Positions 9,946 through 18,929 are shown, counted from the first letter of the stretch. The stretch is DNA of 21,938 bases from Paraglomus occultum (GCA_910592205.1 CAJVPJ010000555.1:1-21938), one strand, 5' to 3'. The notes: generated from the sequence alone by a model not told the origin. Program-made: numbers and translations.

Positions 9946-10186
9946 TTTTTTTTTTTCATTAAAATACATATATTTTATTTACAATAACATTATCTCAAAC
10001 GGGTTCATGCGGAAACAAGCTCCGAATAGTTACGATCAACGAATCATTCCCCCCGATTAAAGCACATCTCATGGTAAAAGTATTAAAGTTGCCTAAAAGT
10101 TTAAACAATTGTCTATCGTAAACAGCTATTGACTGTAGGAACAATAAAGTCAATATTATCAAAGTTTCTGCACACATGTTTGCCAT
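9946..10186 (-). pseudogene. Small ORF ending in AATAAA plus an A11 tract (retrocopy-like)
   Basis: On the minus strand a 63-codon ATG ORF (10186-9995) ends in TGA. Sixteen bases after the stop comes AATAAA (9979-9974), and 17 nt after that an A11 run (9956-9946). Stop, hexamer and A-run at these distances are how an integrated mRNA copy would look. The product begins with a hydrophobic stretch (TLIILTLLFLQSIAV), like a signal or anchor. A short open frame at 10210-10317 lies just upstream. No target-site duplication or parent gene was found. Alternatively it is a real 3' exon with its poly(A) signal beside a chance A-run. Confidence 0.3.
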
Positions 10187-10330
10187 CAGGATGTGTAAGA
10201 TACGTTACTCTACATTACCGTTCTCCATTCGAGGGGTCTTTCCCGTTGCTGAGTCGCGACCTGGTTATTATATCTTGAAGAGTATGGTGAGTCATCTAAA
10301 ATGTCGTGGCAAGCTTCTCATTCTGAATGA

Positions 10331-11166
10331 CTACCTTCAATAACAACATTATTAAGCTCTTGTCTTTGAGCAAAGTGTATACGCTGCTTATGAATGTTTA
10401 TTCTGTTATATGCACAGTTTCAAACATCTTGATAATAAACTAATGGTTGTCTTACGCTTTCGTCACAGTTACAGTTTTAGCCATGTAACTCGGATTTAAT
10501 AGATTTATTTGTTCATATATTGCTTTTTGTTGGAATGATTGTCGGCGAAATGAACCGGATCTGCATTTTCCTAATTGTCAGTTCAGTTAACCGTAATATA
10601 TCGATGCTCGGCGTTTTATTTGATGTTATGCTGTGTATATGAAACAACCCAATGGTGAGAAAAGAACCGACCATCTATTGCTCTCGAAAACCCTATTGTT
10701 CGATGTTTGTGGAAAGCGTAATTTATACGCTTGTACAAAATGTTTCTAGCAACATTTCTGAACTATGCCGGAAGTAGATTACGCGTAAGCATCATATAAT
10801 AGCTAACAGATACACTCTAAACGACAAAAGGGTTGCTCTATCAAAGGTTCAAGTGAAAAAAAAATAGAGGAAGAATACCGCGAATGCTTTGGCTTTAGAA
10901 TATAACGAGCACGTAAGCTGTTTATTATGTATAGATACAATCCTTCTATTCGACTGAGCTTTTATTCCGATAAAGCATTACTTTATCCTTCATTCTCTCA
11001 TTTGGTATGTAACCATACTTGCTAACTTGCAAATGGCTGGTGCAAGGGCTTCATACGGACCGAGTTATTCCCACCAAAACATTATATAACGCACTGGTCC
11101 GTCTTATCCCTCCGTAGATCTCTTGATTATCAATTACGACCCGTATCAATCTAACATGGGGAATTC
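10331..11166. other. No supported gene
   Basis: AT-rich spacer between the A-tailed ORF and the 11167-11379 fragment. No ORF over 60 codons, and no repeats or RNA genes seen. Confidence 0.5.
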
Positions 11167-11379
11167 TCATTTCAATACAGGGCCTGCGTATTGGTCTTGA
11201 CGGGCTCCTAATTCTCCTAAGGCCTGTTCCATTTCTCCACGGAGATCGTGGGCAGTAGAGTTAGCCAAGCCATGTTTTAGTCCTTTAACGTCATTGCCCA
11301 ACGTTTCTAGCATGGCATCCAATAAGCGCCTTTGGCCGTTCCAATCATACACTTCCAAGTTGATTGAATGTATCGTCAC
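11167..11379 (-). pseudogene. Coding-like ORF, 70 codons, acidic-helical
   Basis: A minus-strand open frame with clear codon periodicity, read from GTG (no ATG). It contains NLEVYDWNGQRRLLDAMLE and LRGEMEQALGELGARQDQ, a likely helical bundle segment. A TAA lies three codons upstream, and the adjacent frame before it is also protein-like, suggesting a frameshift near 11350. It lies 740 bp beyond the kinase relic on the same strand and could be another piece of that locus. No family recognised. Confidence 0.35.
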
Positions 11380-11500
11380 TCTTTAACTTTGTCATAAAAC
11401 CACTCTGTTTATCAAGCAACTTAGTCTTCGATAATCGAATTCATTGATTCGCGCTAAGGTTTACTCTGTGATGTAATATTGTCTTTGGAATTGTAGGTAA

Positions 11501-11650
11501 CGTCTTATCCATTTGAAGGTTGTTTGTGACTGGCGGAATAGTCATGGTATTGTTGACGTTGCAATCGATATCGCATTCCCTTCATTAGCAGAATTTATCG
11601 TCGTTCTCTCGAACGTGGTGACGCTCTCTCTTTTTCGCCCAGCTTGGTAA
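11501..11650 (+). pseudogene. Coding-like open frame, 50 codons
   Basis: A plus-strand frame open between TAA codons with strong purine-N-pyrimidine codon pattern and a hydrophobic product (HGIVDVAIDIAFPSLAEF). An acceptor-like GAATTGTAG lies directly upstream. The following bases are open in the other two frames as well, so the pattern is not decisive. It may be an exon or relic; no family recognised. Confidence 0.2.
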
Positions 11651-12065
11651 ACTTAACTTCCATAATTCTCATCTCGAAGAAGAGAGCCGGCCGTGAAGCT
11701 GTTGCGGACACTGCAAGTGCGTTATACTGGGAGATATGGTCTTCGTGCTGTGGATTTATTGGATTATTATAATTATTGACTCTAAAAATATGTCAACAAT
11801 TACGTAACTTGAGAAAGACCAAACGGTATCGTGAGCCGTTATCCAACTAAATGAATCATGAGTCAAACAATAAAATGCGCTCTTGAATTATTCTACCAAT
11901 GACAGTCAACGGGCGAAGCAGAAAAGAGCTGATCCTGGTCATTTTTTAAAATTACAATTTTGCATATCTGTTTCTCGTGGAAACAGTGTTGCATCAGTTA
12001 TGTAAATGAGGATAATAACTATGAATAATTGTTTCAATTCATTTTGTGAAATTAGTAAGATAAAA

Positions 12066-12085
12066 GGTTAGGGTTAGGGTTAGGG
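12066..12085 (+). repeat. Interstitial telomeric repeat, (GGTTAG)3GG
   Basis: Three and a third uninterrupted units of the TTAGGG-type telomere repeat lie inside the window, about 20 bp beyond the stop codon that ends the kinase relic. TTAGGG is the telomere unit of vertebrates, many invertebrates, most fungi and several protists, so it narrows the taxon only slightly. The array is too short to be a chromosome end. Confidence 0.9.
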
Positions 12086-12117
12086 TCTTTGCGCCAGATC
12101 CTATACTACTTAACACT

Positions 12118-12659
12118 GTAACCAGTAGAAAGCGAAATCACACCAAGTGAGTAAATGTCGTCAAGTGAGCAGTGACGAATTTTTAAATCGTTCCGGAGCC
12201 GTATACGCTGCTAAGCCACATACTGGATTATCTGACCTTGTCGGTTCGTGAGAGACAAAAATCGATCCTCCATTTTCATCTATTACAATATGCCCTGAAA
12301 ATCCGACATTTAGTAAGTAACGACATTGAAAGAATAAAGACTCTGGTAATGTTGTCATTTTACTCACAGTGAAAGCCGAAAATCGATAATGAGGTATTCT
12401 AATAGCAGCGTAAGTAATCATCCAGTACCCGACGAAACTTCAGAAATTAGATGTGTGCGACATTCCCTGTTCTCTCTCCGTGAATGAAAGATATCGAATG
12501 GTAGTCCGTTTGGCTAACTGAAACTATCTGATACCAGTTAGTTTGCCCGCATGCGACTTTGAGCAAACGCCTAGACTGCCACCCACGTGCTGCATACAAG
12601 TTCCCTATTGATAAATTGTAAACTAATAAGCAGGGACTCATTATATATCTCTCTACGTC
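12118..12659 (-). pseudogene. Protein kinase domain relic (TKL / IRAK-RLK-like)
   Basis: Kinase landmarks appear on the minus strand in correct order and rough spacing, but in more than one frame. The first piece (12447-12659) has a hinge-like segment, SPCLLVY then NLSIGNL, and WQSRRLLKVACG, like the W..RL.IA.G stretch of TKL/RLK kinases. The second (12161-12421) has HIVIDENG, matching the catalytic-to-DFG region, then AAYTAPERF, the activation-segment APE box. After a shift at about 12162, DDIYSLGVI matches the D-[IV]-Y-S-x-G motif of subdomain IX. A well-formed intron (12295-12367) lies inside. The frame does not rejoin cleanly and no glycine loop, VAIK lysine or C-terminal lobe was found, so it is partial and broken. 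DFG appears replaced by VSH. Kinase identity is secure in my view; the subfamily is inferred. Confidence 0.7.
12295..12367 (-). other. Spliceosomal intron inside the kinase relic (73 bp)
   Basis: On the minus strand the donor is GTGAGT at 12367-12362. A TACTAA-type branch word lies at 12315-12310, and the acceptor is a T-rich run ending TTTTCAG at 12295. All three signals sit at normal distances. The kinase motif HIVIDENG begins right after the acceptor, as expected for an exon start. Confidence 0.55.
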
Positions 12660-12730
12660 TCAAGAAATTGTTAACATCTAATCAAAAAATACAAACCGCT
12701 CAATAGCTAGCCTCAACCATTGACTCTTCG

Positions 12731-12745
12731 CATCATCATCATCAT
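12731..12745. repeat. CAT microsatellite, 5 units
   Basis: (CAT)5 followed by CACCACCAG. It lies just upstream of the kinase relic. On the minus strand one frame would read it as an Asp run. Confidence 0.9.
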
Positions 12746-13865
12746 CACCACCAGCATATTTCAAGTTTTTTCAGTTCCTCTAGTTTGGCCAACTTTTTTC
12801 CACATCAGACTTTGAATGTTTTCTTCCTCAATCGTAAGTGGCCTTTGCAATTGTATGATGCAAATGCAACTGATATATCATTAACACATTGTCTAGGCGA
12901 CACATGTAATCTGTAAGCAGGCGCTGAACACGAACGCATTCAGCTCGATTCCCACTTGATTAGGGAACGGTGCGAGTTGGTTTTGCTGAATGAACACCTT
13001 AATTGGAATCAACAGAAAGGATTAATTAGCGATTGAAGGCAATTAGGGTGGTAATTGCGCATAATCACAACCAACAGCAATAGTGTGTTAGGAGATTTCG
13101 TCACATTATTATGATTCCTACCACGACTCTACCATTTATCTTCTTCCACTTACCAATAAATAGTGCATGCTGCATGCAGCCATACTAATTTCGGCGTAAG
13201 TATTTTGAACGTAGTCATTGAACTTTGGAGCCCACACGAATAGATGAAAGGTTCCTAAGTCATCAGGGTAAGTATAAGCGCGCTGAATATGAACATCAAA
13301 TATTCAATGTATTCATCCGATCTTTTCTTTTCCCTATAGAATTTCGAGATCTGCATCTTGAAACCCTGTCCACTTTAACCTACCAAAACTGTTATTCGAT
13401 TATATACATCCTGTAATCTACACTTCTGGCGGTTAATGCAATTATCCTTGACCATCCCGCTGAACCGTGATTTGCGTATAGCCATCGGGAAGTTCTTTCT
13501 TCATGCGGCTTATTTAGATAAAGGGAAAGAGTTTCAGCAATAAGGAGCGCCGAAATTCTGCGCTCCCGGCTTCCTGGGAACGATTGGGTCAGTATGTTGT
13601 CTGTTGGTGGGAATAGAAGACTGCTAAAACAGTATCAACGACAAACAAGAATAATAGAGAAAAGCCCACACAAACCACGTGATAATATGTTTCACATTTC
13701 TCATAGTGCAGACGCACATTACCACCCACAATTATTATAGACTTTACAAACGCGTTATTATTACAAAACTCGTTAATAATAAATTACAAGCACACCAAAG
13801 TAGGTACATGCCTTATTGCCTATTACTCTTCGCCTTAGCAGGGCATTTGAACGTTACCATCTATT
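12746..13865. other. Upstream of the kinase relic, only fragments
   Basis: On the minus strand just above the CAT run, two frames carry short helical pieces (IEEENIQSLMWKK and KKLAKLEELKKLE) that one indel would join. These may be the upstream part of the kinase locus. Plus-strand ORFs 13225-13416 and 13679-13894 show no motif. A TGCATGC-T-GCATGCA palindrome lies at about 13166-13180. Confidence 0.35.
13544..13566. repeat. GC-rich 7-bp hairpin, 9-nt loop
   Basis: GGAGCGC and GCGCTCC are perfect arms around CGAAATTCT, in a GC-rich patch between the kinase relic and the 13.9-kb coding-like block. Confidence 0.45.
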
Positions 13866-14147
13866 TTGTCAGGCAAGATCAGGTGGTGGTTTAAAATATG
13901 CTACAATGTGCAATTTCATGATATCGACAGTAACACTTTATCTGTCGATGAATTTAGACAAGAGGAATTGAACATAATATTGGTTGCTAAAGTAATTAGA
14001 GGGACTGATATATGTAAATGTTGTCCGTATTTGCTCATCGATCAGATTAACCCAAGTCGTTTAATGTTAATTGTTTGTCCTTTTTCAGATAACTCGACGA
14101 TGGAGATAAGAGGCGTGATATCGAACAGAAGCTATAGAAAGGCTTAG
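13866..14147 (+). pseudogene. Coding-like ORF, 93 codons, unidentified
   Basis: A plus-strand open frame with good codon periodicity and an acidic middle (FHDIDSNTLSVDEFRQEEL). A strong acceptor-like run (TTTGTCCTTTTTCAG) ends at about 14089 within it, and a GTAAAT donor-like word lies about 80 bp before that. Removing the segment keeps the frame, so it could be exon-intron-exon. There is no in-frame ATG near the start. Downstream, another frame carries on as protein-like sequence through TAG and TGA codons. It is best read as part of a decayed or spliced gene of unknown family. Confidence 0.3.
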
Positions 14148-14668
14148 AATGCTGGAAAGTATATATTAATGCTGCAGTTATTATGTATGCAAACAGTAAT
14201 ACATATGTCGCTCGTGCATTATCTTGACGTAAGCGTTTGGTTTATGTTCTACCTAGACAGCATGAATCTCTTAAAAATGTGATTAGGAACGTGAGAAGAG
14301 ACTCTTTTCTTTGAGTAGCAGGCCGTCAGATACTCGTTCACAGGAAATTACGTCGCGACCACCGGTTTTTCCAAATCGTCAGCTCGTCTCAATCAATCTC
14401 GGCATTTTGCAAACCACTTTTTCGTTTCCATGATGACAGGGTCTGTCTGACAGATGAGCAAAAGTCGGTTCAGAAAGAGGTCAAGAAACAGCAGTTAGCG
14501 TCCATGAGAAAATTGAGGCCCTGAGACTGAATACGGTGTTGCACTTCGTAGTTCCAGACGACTACAGTTTCGAAAACGTCCCAACTCGCAATGCTTACGA
14601 TTTCAGTTGATCCACTGGACGAGAGGTTGGCTAGCACACCCTCACAAGACTACAACTATTGGTGGTGA
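14148..14668 (+). pseudogene. Coding-like stretch broken by in-frame stops and frame changes
   Basis: One plus-strand frame reads as protein through TGA codons near 14226 and 14313 to a TGA at about 14525 (pieces include VYINAAVIMYANSNTY and FRFHDDRVCLTDEQK). From about 14464 the neighbouring frame becomes the better one (VLHFVVPDDYSFENVPTR) until about 14609. The first frame then resumes (DERLASTPSQDYNYWW). The switch falls at a CAAAAG run, a likely indel site. The region is GC-richer than its flanks. The picture is of one gene worn by point mutations and indels. I do not recognise the family. Confidence 0.3.
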
Positions 14669-15054
14669 TATTGTTAGTCCCGGTTAATTCCACGTTTATA
14701 TTGATTGGAGTTGTAATGTGGTTCGTGCAATGAAAACAATTAACTTAATACACTTTATCTTCTTTTTTGTTTGGGTATAATTAGGTTCCTAAATCATAAC
14801 TCTAATCAAACGAAACATATTTCGTGAGACGTGTCATTTGATCTCAATATTGTGACTATAAACGGAATTATGTGTTATCGACATACTAGACTATGTTCAT
14901 CCCTTGGAAGGATAATTCGATTTTTTGGAAGGTACCTATATGTCCGTGTATTATCAAACGTTGTCAACTATTTTTACATTTGAAGAACTACAAATTGCTC
15001 AAACTCTTCGATTACACAAATCCAGACTTGGAAAACTGTCTTTCAGGAAGTTTT

Positions 15055-15645
15055 TTAGCACGTAGAGGGTGGATATGGGAATATCTTGAATTCAAAGACT
15101 TGGAGAATCAGTTGGGAGTAACATATATTCATGACGTGTAAGTGGATAAAAGAAATTTTTATTGATAATACATAAGATTGCGTGTTCTGCCGTCTGTTTA
15201 TACCAAGCCGTGTCGCAAAGTCTAACCCACACATTCTAATAGGGCTGCGTATGATGGCATTGAACATTTTGAAGGCATGCATGAGCGCGCAACACTTTAC
15301 CTGATATTGACCTGGATGTGGAAAATCAAAAAAATTAGAATTCGTACCAACGACATGTGTCTCACGAGAAAAGAATGTGTGCAAAGGAATATGCAAAAGC
15401 AAACTACGCCGCGGCACATGCTATCTGTCAGGAACCGGATAAGAGAAAGACAAGCAAGAGCGTTCGAATTCACTTTTTACCATACATTGATCACCATTTT
15501 CAACCACACCAGTCCAGCCAGTGCATTTAGTTGCTGTTGTACCTTGGTTCCCCTTTTACCGAATCCCGAATGCAATTTACGTTTTCATGCCAGACATTTT
15601 AAAATTTACCCGCTACACCGGACAGAATACGTATTGGGAATCTAA
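15055..15645. other. Opposed 120-codon ORFs, strand undecided
   Basis: A 122-codon plus-strand ORF (15277-15645) and a 120-codon minus-strand ORF (15055-15417) overlap on opposite strands. Neither shows a family motif, and at this base composition about one ORF of this size is expected by chance in the window. On the minus strand the frame also reads well upstream through a TAG. I annotate the stretch as possible relic coding with unknown strand. Confidence 0.2.
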
Positions 15646-15658
15646 GCTGGACTGAAAT

Positions 15659-16323
15659 TTACTTGGTGCGTAAACGAACGACAAAGTTTAATATGATGTT
15701 TTGAAAGTCAGCATAAGCTGCAGCAAATTTGAGATTGGTCTCTGTTATCAACGAGGCATAAGCACAGACAGGCATATCCAGAATGCGTAAGTAATCAAGG
15801 GTACACTCCCTTGAAAAAATCAGCGGAACAAGGGGGCGGCGAACAGTAGCAATACACGCAGCTTGGATTGGATTGATCACATAGGGGACCGGAGAAGAAG
15901 CATCTAGACATGGGTTGGATCTATCGCGGGCTCACGTTATTCTTGTAAAGCGCGCAACCATGGGATATTTTGTAATATCCCACCCTCATCTGTAAATCAA
16001 CGCATTCATATCCGAATTTATCAAGGGGAAAAGAGGCGTAAACAATCTTATCATCAAACCTCCTTGCATTTCGACTGCTTACGCATGTGACTGTGGAGCA
16101 GGAATCGGCCGCGTTTCCAAGCATTTCCTCTTGAAGTCTGAATAGATTGATTTCAGAATGAGGTGGGTTTCACGAAAGGGGATATATAGAGAAGAAGGGT
16201 TACTAGCTTGGTATGTGATACCCCCCAAAGCTCTTTATTCAATACTATAACTATCTTCATCCGAGCTATCGATCTACACATTTGACATCTCTTCATACGC
16301 TCTTGAAATTTTTATGCTTCTCT
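15659..16323 (-). pseudogene. Coding-like mosaic downstream of the 70-aa ORF
   Basis: Two minus-strand ORFs lie in succession: 15921-16124 (67 aa, containing DDKIVYASFPLDKFGYECVD) and 15659-15880 (73 aa, containing SRECTLDYLRILDMPVCAYA). Between and around them, neighbouring frames carry further protein-like pieces broken by TAG, TAA and TGA. The pattern suits an old gene broken by substitutions and small indels, with a bias toward hydrophobic beta-type segments. No family is recognised. ORFs of this length are also expected by chance, so the call is weak. Confidence 0.25.
15961..15982. repeat. Perfect 9-bp hairpin with 4-nt loop
   Basis: TGGGATATT and AATATCCCA flank TTGT. It falls inside the minus-strand coding-like mosaic. 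The stem is strong for this AT-rich DNA. Confidence 0.5.
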
Positions 16324-16536
16324 TCATTGTACCTTTCCTTGGGCTACCCTTTCTAATGCATAACGCATCACCTCCTTCATACTTAACGGTCTCCCACATT
16401 CTTTTTCAAAAGTTGTACCCTCTCTTCTAATCCCATCCTGTATAATCTTATCCTGTTGTCTACAGTATTTTTCGAAAAAATCTTTTTTCTCTTTATCTGT
16501 ACAATTACCATTAGATCTTTTGTATTTTAGTTCCAT
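16324..16536 (-). CDS. Charged 70-residue ORF, unidentified
   Basis: ATG-to-TGA ORF rich in Lys, Glu, Arg and Gln, with few residues unusual in proteins and an apparently helical layout (EKKDFFEKYCRQQDK near the start, MKEVMRYALERVAQGK at the end). The ATG context is ACACATGG. The same frame upstream stays protein-like past a TAA just before the ATG and a TAG near 16650. At the 3' end ATGA overlaps the stop, and the shifted frame also reads as polar protein. So this may be the best-preserved piece of a longer decayed gene, not a complete microprotein. No family recognised. The plus strand here is pyrimidine-rich, which alone biases the translation toward charged residues. Confidence 0.35.
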   Translation of the reverse strand: MELKYKRSNGNCTDKEKKDFFEKYCRQQDKIIQDGIRREGTTFEKECGRPLSMKEVMRYALERVAQGKVQ

Positions 16537-17409
16537 GTGTTAGGGAATCTTGTCAGGTCGGAATAGCGCGCATATGTAGCTATTCGCTTTCTCACAGTTT
16601 CTACGGGAAAATTCACGAAGACGGATTAAACGCTCGTGAATCCTCTGGTCCTAGAAACTACGAAACGAAGAGGTACGGTCAGCAGTGAAATAATATTGTT
16701 AATGGGTACAGAAAATCGGTCAGGAGGATTTCAGCATCAGTCCCGTGACACTTAATACAGACATTGCAATGGCAGACTTATATTCCACAAACAAGAACAC
16801 GTCAGACAAAACGACTTGCCATGTCGTTGTGTATCTGAAATTTCGCCATTTGATTGACCCGGAAATAGATAGGCGACGACATCGGCCATCGCAGCTGCAC
16901 CGGAAAAGACGACGGACCGGAAAACGATCGAATAAAGCGGCCATTAACTCGTACGTCGAATTGTGATGGAACAAATGTAATGGCGCGATTAGATGCCGGT
17001 GATTCGTAAGAACGATCGCTCATTGAGCGAGGCTTGATAGTTTCATAGGCTCGCCCGGGGTATAGGCGTTCCCGGTTGAGTCGTGGCACATGCAAGTTAT
17101 GCGCTACTTTCAACTGTGTAAGTAGAAAATAGGGCGCAATCACGTAATTCCAAACAATAAATTATATATTGTTCCTTGTATGCATTAGACATTCAACTAA
17201 CTACTGCTCTGCATGTTTCACAATTCGCAGATCTACAATCGTTTGCTCATTGTCGAATGCTTTCCATATGAAGCGCTGAATCAATAGATGAGACGACAAG
17301 ATATTGTAAGGAGATAATCCCAAGCAGGTCAAATGACAGGAGAGTGAATTTCCGCAGAGTCGTGTTTATGGTGAGTGGTCATGGGAGAAAGGGTGGAAAC
17401 GTGTGATAG

Positions 17410-17746
17410 TTAAATGAGTGGGCCAAGTGTAAGGAATATTAATGGGTTGAATAAATTGAACAGGAACTCTAGTGGGTGGTATTGGAATAATAAACACAAT
17501 ACTAGACAAGAGAAGCATTCAATCACGGTTTGATGAATAGCTTTAAGCTTATCCGATAGCTTGGTCGAAGGAGATGCGCCGAGGGCAAAGCATGGAACAA
17601 ATTCATCAGTACAATTCATCAGTATGCAGTCCGGCGCCAAATTGGCGTGGCCACCACACCGCACAACAGCGCCAGGCGGCAAGAACCTTATCGGGCCCGA
17701 CCTACTATATGGTTTACATGCTTGTTTTAAAGGATGGGTTATTTTC
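17410..17746 (-). pseudogene. Open frame across a local GC-rich island
   Basis: A 112-codon minus-strand open frame whose first half crosses a GC-rich patch (about 17570-17700), very unlike the AT-rich flanks. The product there has Cys and Gly pairs (VVRCGGHANLAPDCILMNC); the second half is hydrophobic. Plus-strand frames are open over the same patch, so strand is not certain. A 13-bp direct repeat (AATTCATCAGTA at 17600-17611 and 17613-17624) lies inside. Composition suggests a separate origin, such as a transposon or transferred fragment, but no family motif is seen. Confidence 0.2.
17600..17624. repeat. 13-bp-period direct repeat
   Basis: AATTCATCAGTA occurs twice in tandem with one intervening base, at the AT-rich edge of the GC island. 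Confidence 0.85.
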
Positions 17747-17828
17747 TAGCCAAAGAGTATTACCCAAAGAATGTAAAAAGAGGGATTTTTGCCTGTGATT
17801 ATGTTCTTTTAAATATTGAAACCCTTAA

Positions 17829-18002
17829 TCAAGAGCGGAGAAGTTGATTTAAAATTTGAAACCCGTGATTAGTTTCACTGGCTGATTTTGTTTGTAAATC
17901 TTTGATTTCATTTTCTCTTTCTCGGTTCACAATTTCCAACGCTTCTATAACTTTGTTGGCTTTGATTACTTCTTTCTCTCTTTTTTCAATCAAATCATCC
18001 AT
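17829..18002 (-). CDS. Small coiled-coil ORF, 57 residues
   Basis: A complete ATG-to-TGA ORF. The first 37 residues are dense in Glu, Lys and Arg with hydrophobics at helical spacing (L4/I5, V12/I13, V18/I19, L22, I24/V25, I33, L36), predicting an amphipathic coiled coil. The last 20 residues are polar, then leucine-rich (QILNQLLRS). The start context is good (A at -3, G at +4). Oddly, directly upstream is an A8 run; in another frame the bases before it encode SSIEDFEKK, which would extend the same helix. A one-base slip in the run, by mutation, assembly error or transcriptional slippage, would join them. I do not recognise the protein. It could be an intact microprotein, an exon, or a piece of a broken longer gene. 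Confidence 0.4.
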   Translation of the reverse strand: MDDLIEKREKEVIKANKVIEALEIVNRERENEIKDLQTKSASETNHGFQILNQLLRS

Positions 18003-18644
18003 TTTTTTTCAAAGTCTTCAATGGAACTTTCCCTTTAGTTAACTAACCTACTCCTGTACAGATCGAACAAGCACGATCTTAACATCTCCCTAGTTGTGGT
18101 ATAACGTTACTTGGATTAACTGTAAAGATACAAGTCATAATCCTGAATAGAAATGGAGAACACCGATAACGATAATGATAAATGATAATGGTAAGGTAAA
18201 TGTCCAAAGCATACAGTATATTTGTTGTTCGAAAAAACATTTTCAGTTACAAAAGTGCACCATAGGTTTTATGGTATTGAAACATAGTAATAGCATAGTC
18301 ATTCTATGCGCATTCTTATTTGACATGTGTTTCATGATAATGAATTCGATACAAATTGCTCATCTTACAGACTAAATGTGCATTAATAATAATAATGTAA
18401 ATTTGATAATAAACCAACAGACTGACTAATAAACAATCTACGAATTGACCCAAGACTTGGAAGTCTGCCTGAATGATTACTACACCGAGTGGTAACCCAC
18501 TCTCAGGTCTGTCAATTAATTGATCCAGGTACAAAGTTTGGATCGTCTCGAAGGATAAGACACTTTTTCAAAACAATTGATTCAGAGAATTTGACTGTGA
18601 CTCCAATAAGTTAAATAGCGAACACAGCTTGATCTCAACTTTTG

Positions 18645-18890
18645 TCATTGTAAATTTCTTAAGTTGATTTTGAGACTGAGTTTTTGCAAACAATCATGTT
18701 CGAGCGATTGTTCCATGATGAATGTATCTTCAGATTGAACGGAAATTGTTTCCAAGTTTTGCGCTGCCCTAGAAAGTGGGCTGAATATGCTATCTATGCT
18801 ATCGTCAATCATATCGAGCTCCCTGCGGGAGACAAACTCTTCAATGTCAATCTTCTGCCAGTAGAAACTCTGCGCCGTTCTTCTCGGACG
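18645..18890 (-). pseudogene. Open frame without start codon, 82 codons, acidic-helical
   Basis: This minus-strand frame is open between TGA codons at 18891-18893 and 18645-18647. It has no Met near its start, so it would be an exon or a gene piece. The middle reads as an acidic helix (KIDIEEFVSRRELDMIDDSI). The frame just upstream, ending at 18847-18849, overlaps it and is also protein-like. A shift of phase within one gene would explain this, as would chance. No family recognised. Confidence 0.3.
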
Positions 18891-18929
18891 TCATCGTCTT
18901 CCGATATAACCTCTCCTCGGTCAGTATGC

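Noticed and set aside
10840-10870. GGTTCAAGT resembling a tRNA T-loop
   Set aside because: No acceptor stem, D-arm or anticodon arm can be built around it. No tRNA or rRNA gene was found anywhere in the window.
12066-12085. A true chromosome end
   Set aside because: Only three telomere units are present, with ordinary sequence on both sides.
15277-15645. 122-codon plus-strand ORF as a confident gene
   Set aside because: Its length is about what chance allows at this composition, it lacks motifs, and a similar ORF overlaps on the other strand.
15659-16770. An alternative genetic code (TAA/TAG read as Gln) to explain in-frame stops
   Set aside because: The intact Sel1 gene uses CAA/CAG for all 18 Gln codons with no TAA or TAG in 328 codons. 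The relics also contain TGA and frame changes, so decay is the simpler explanation.
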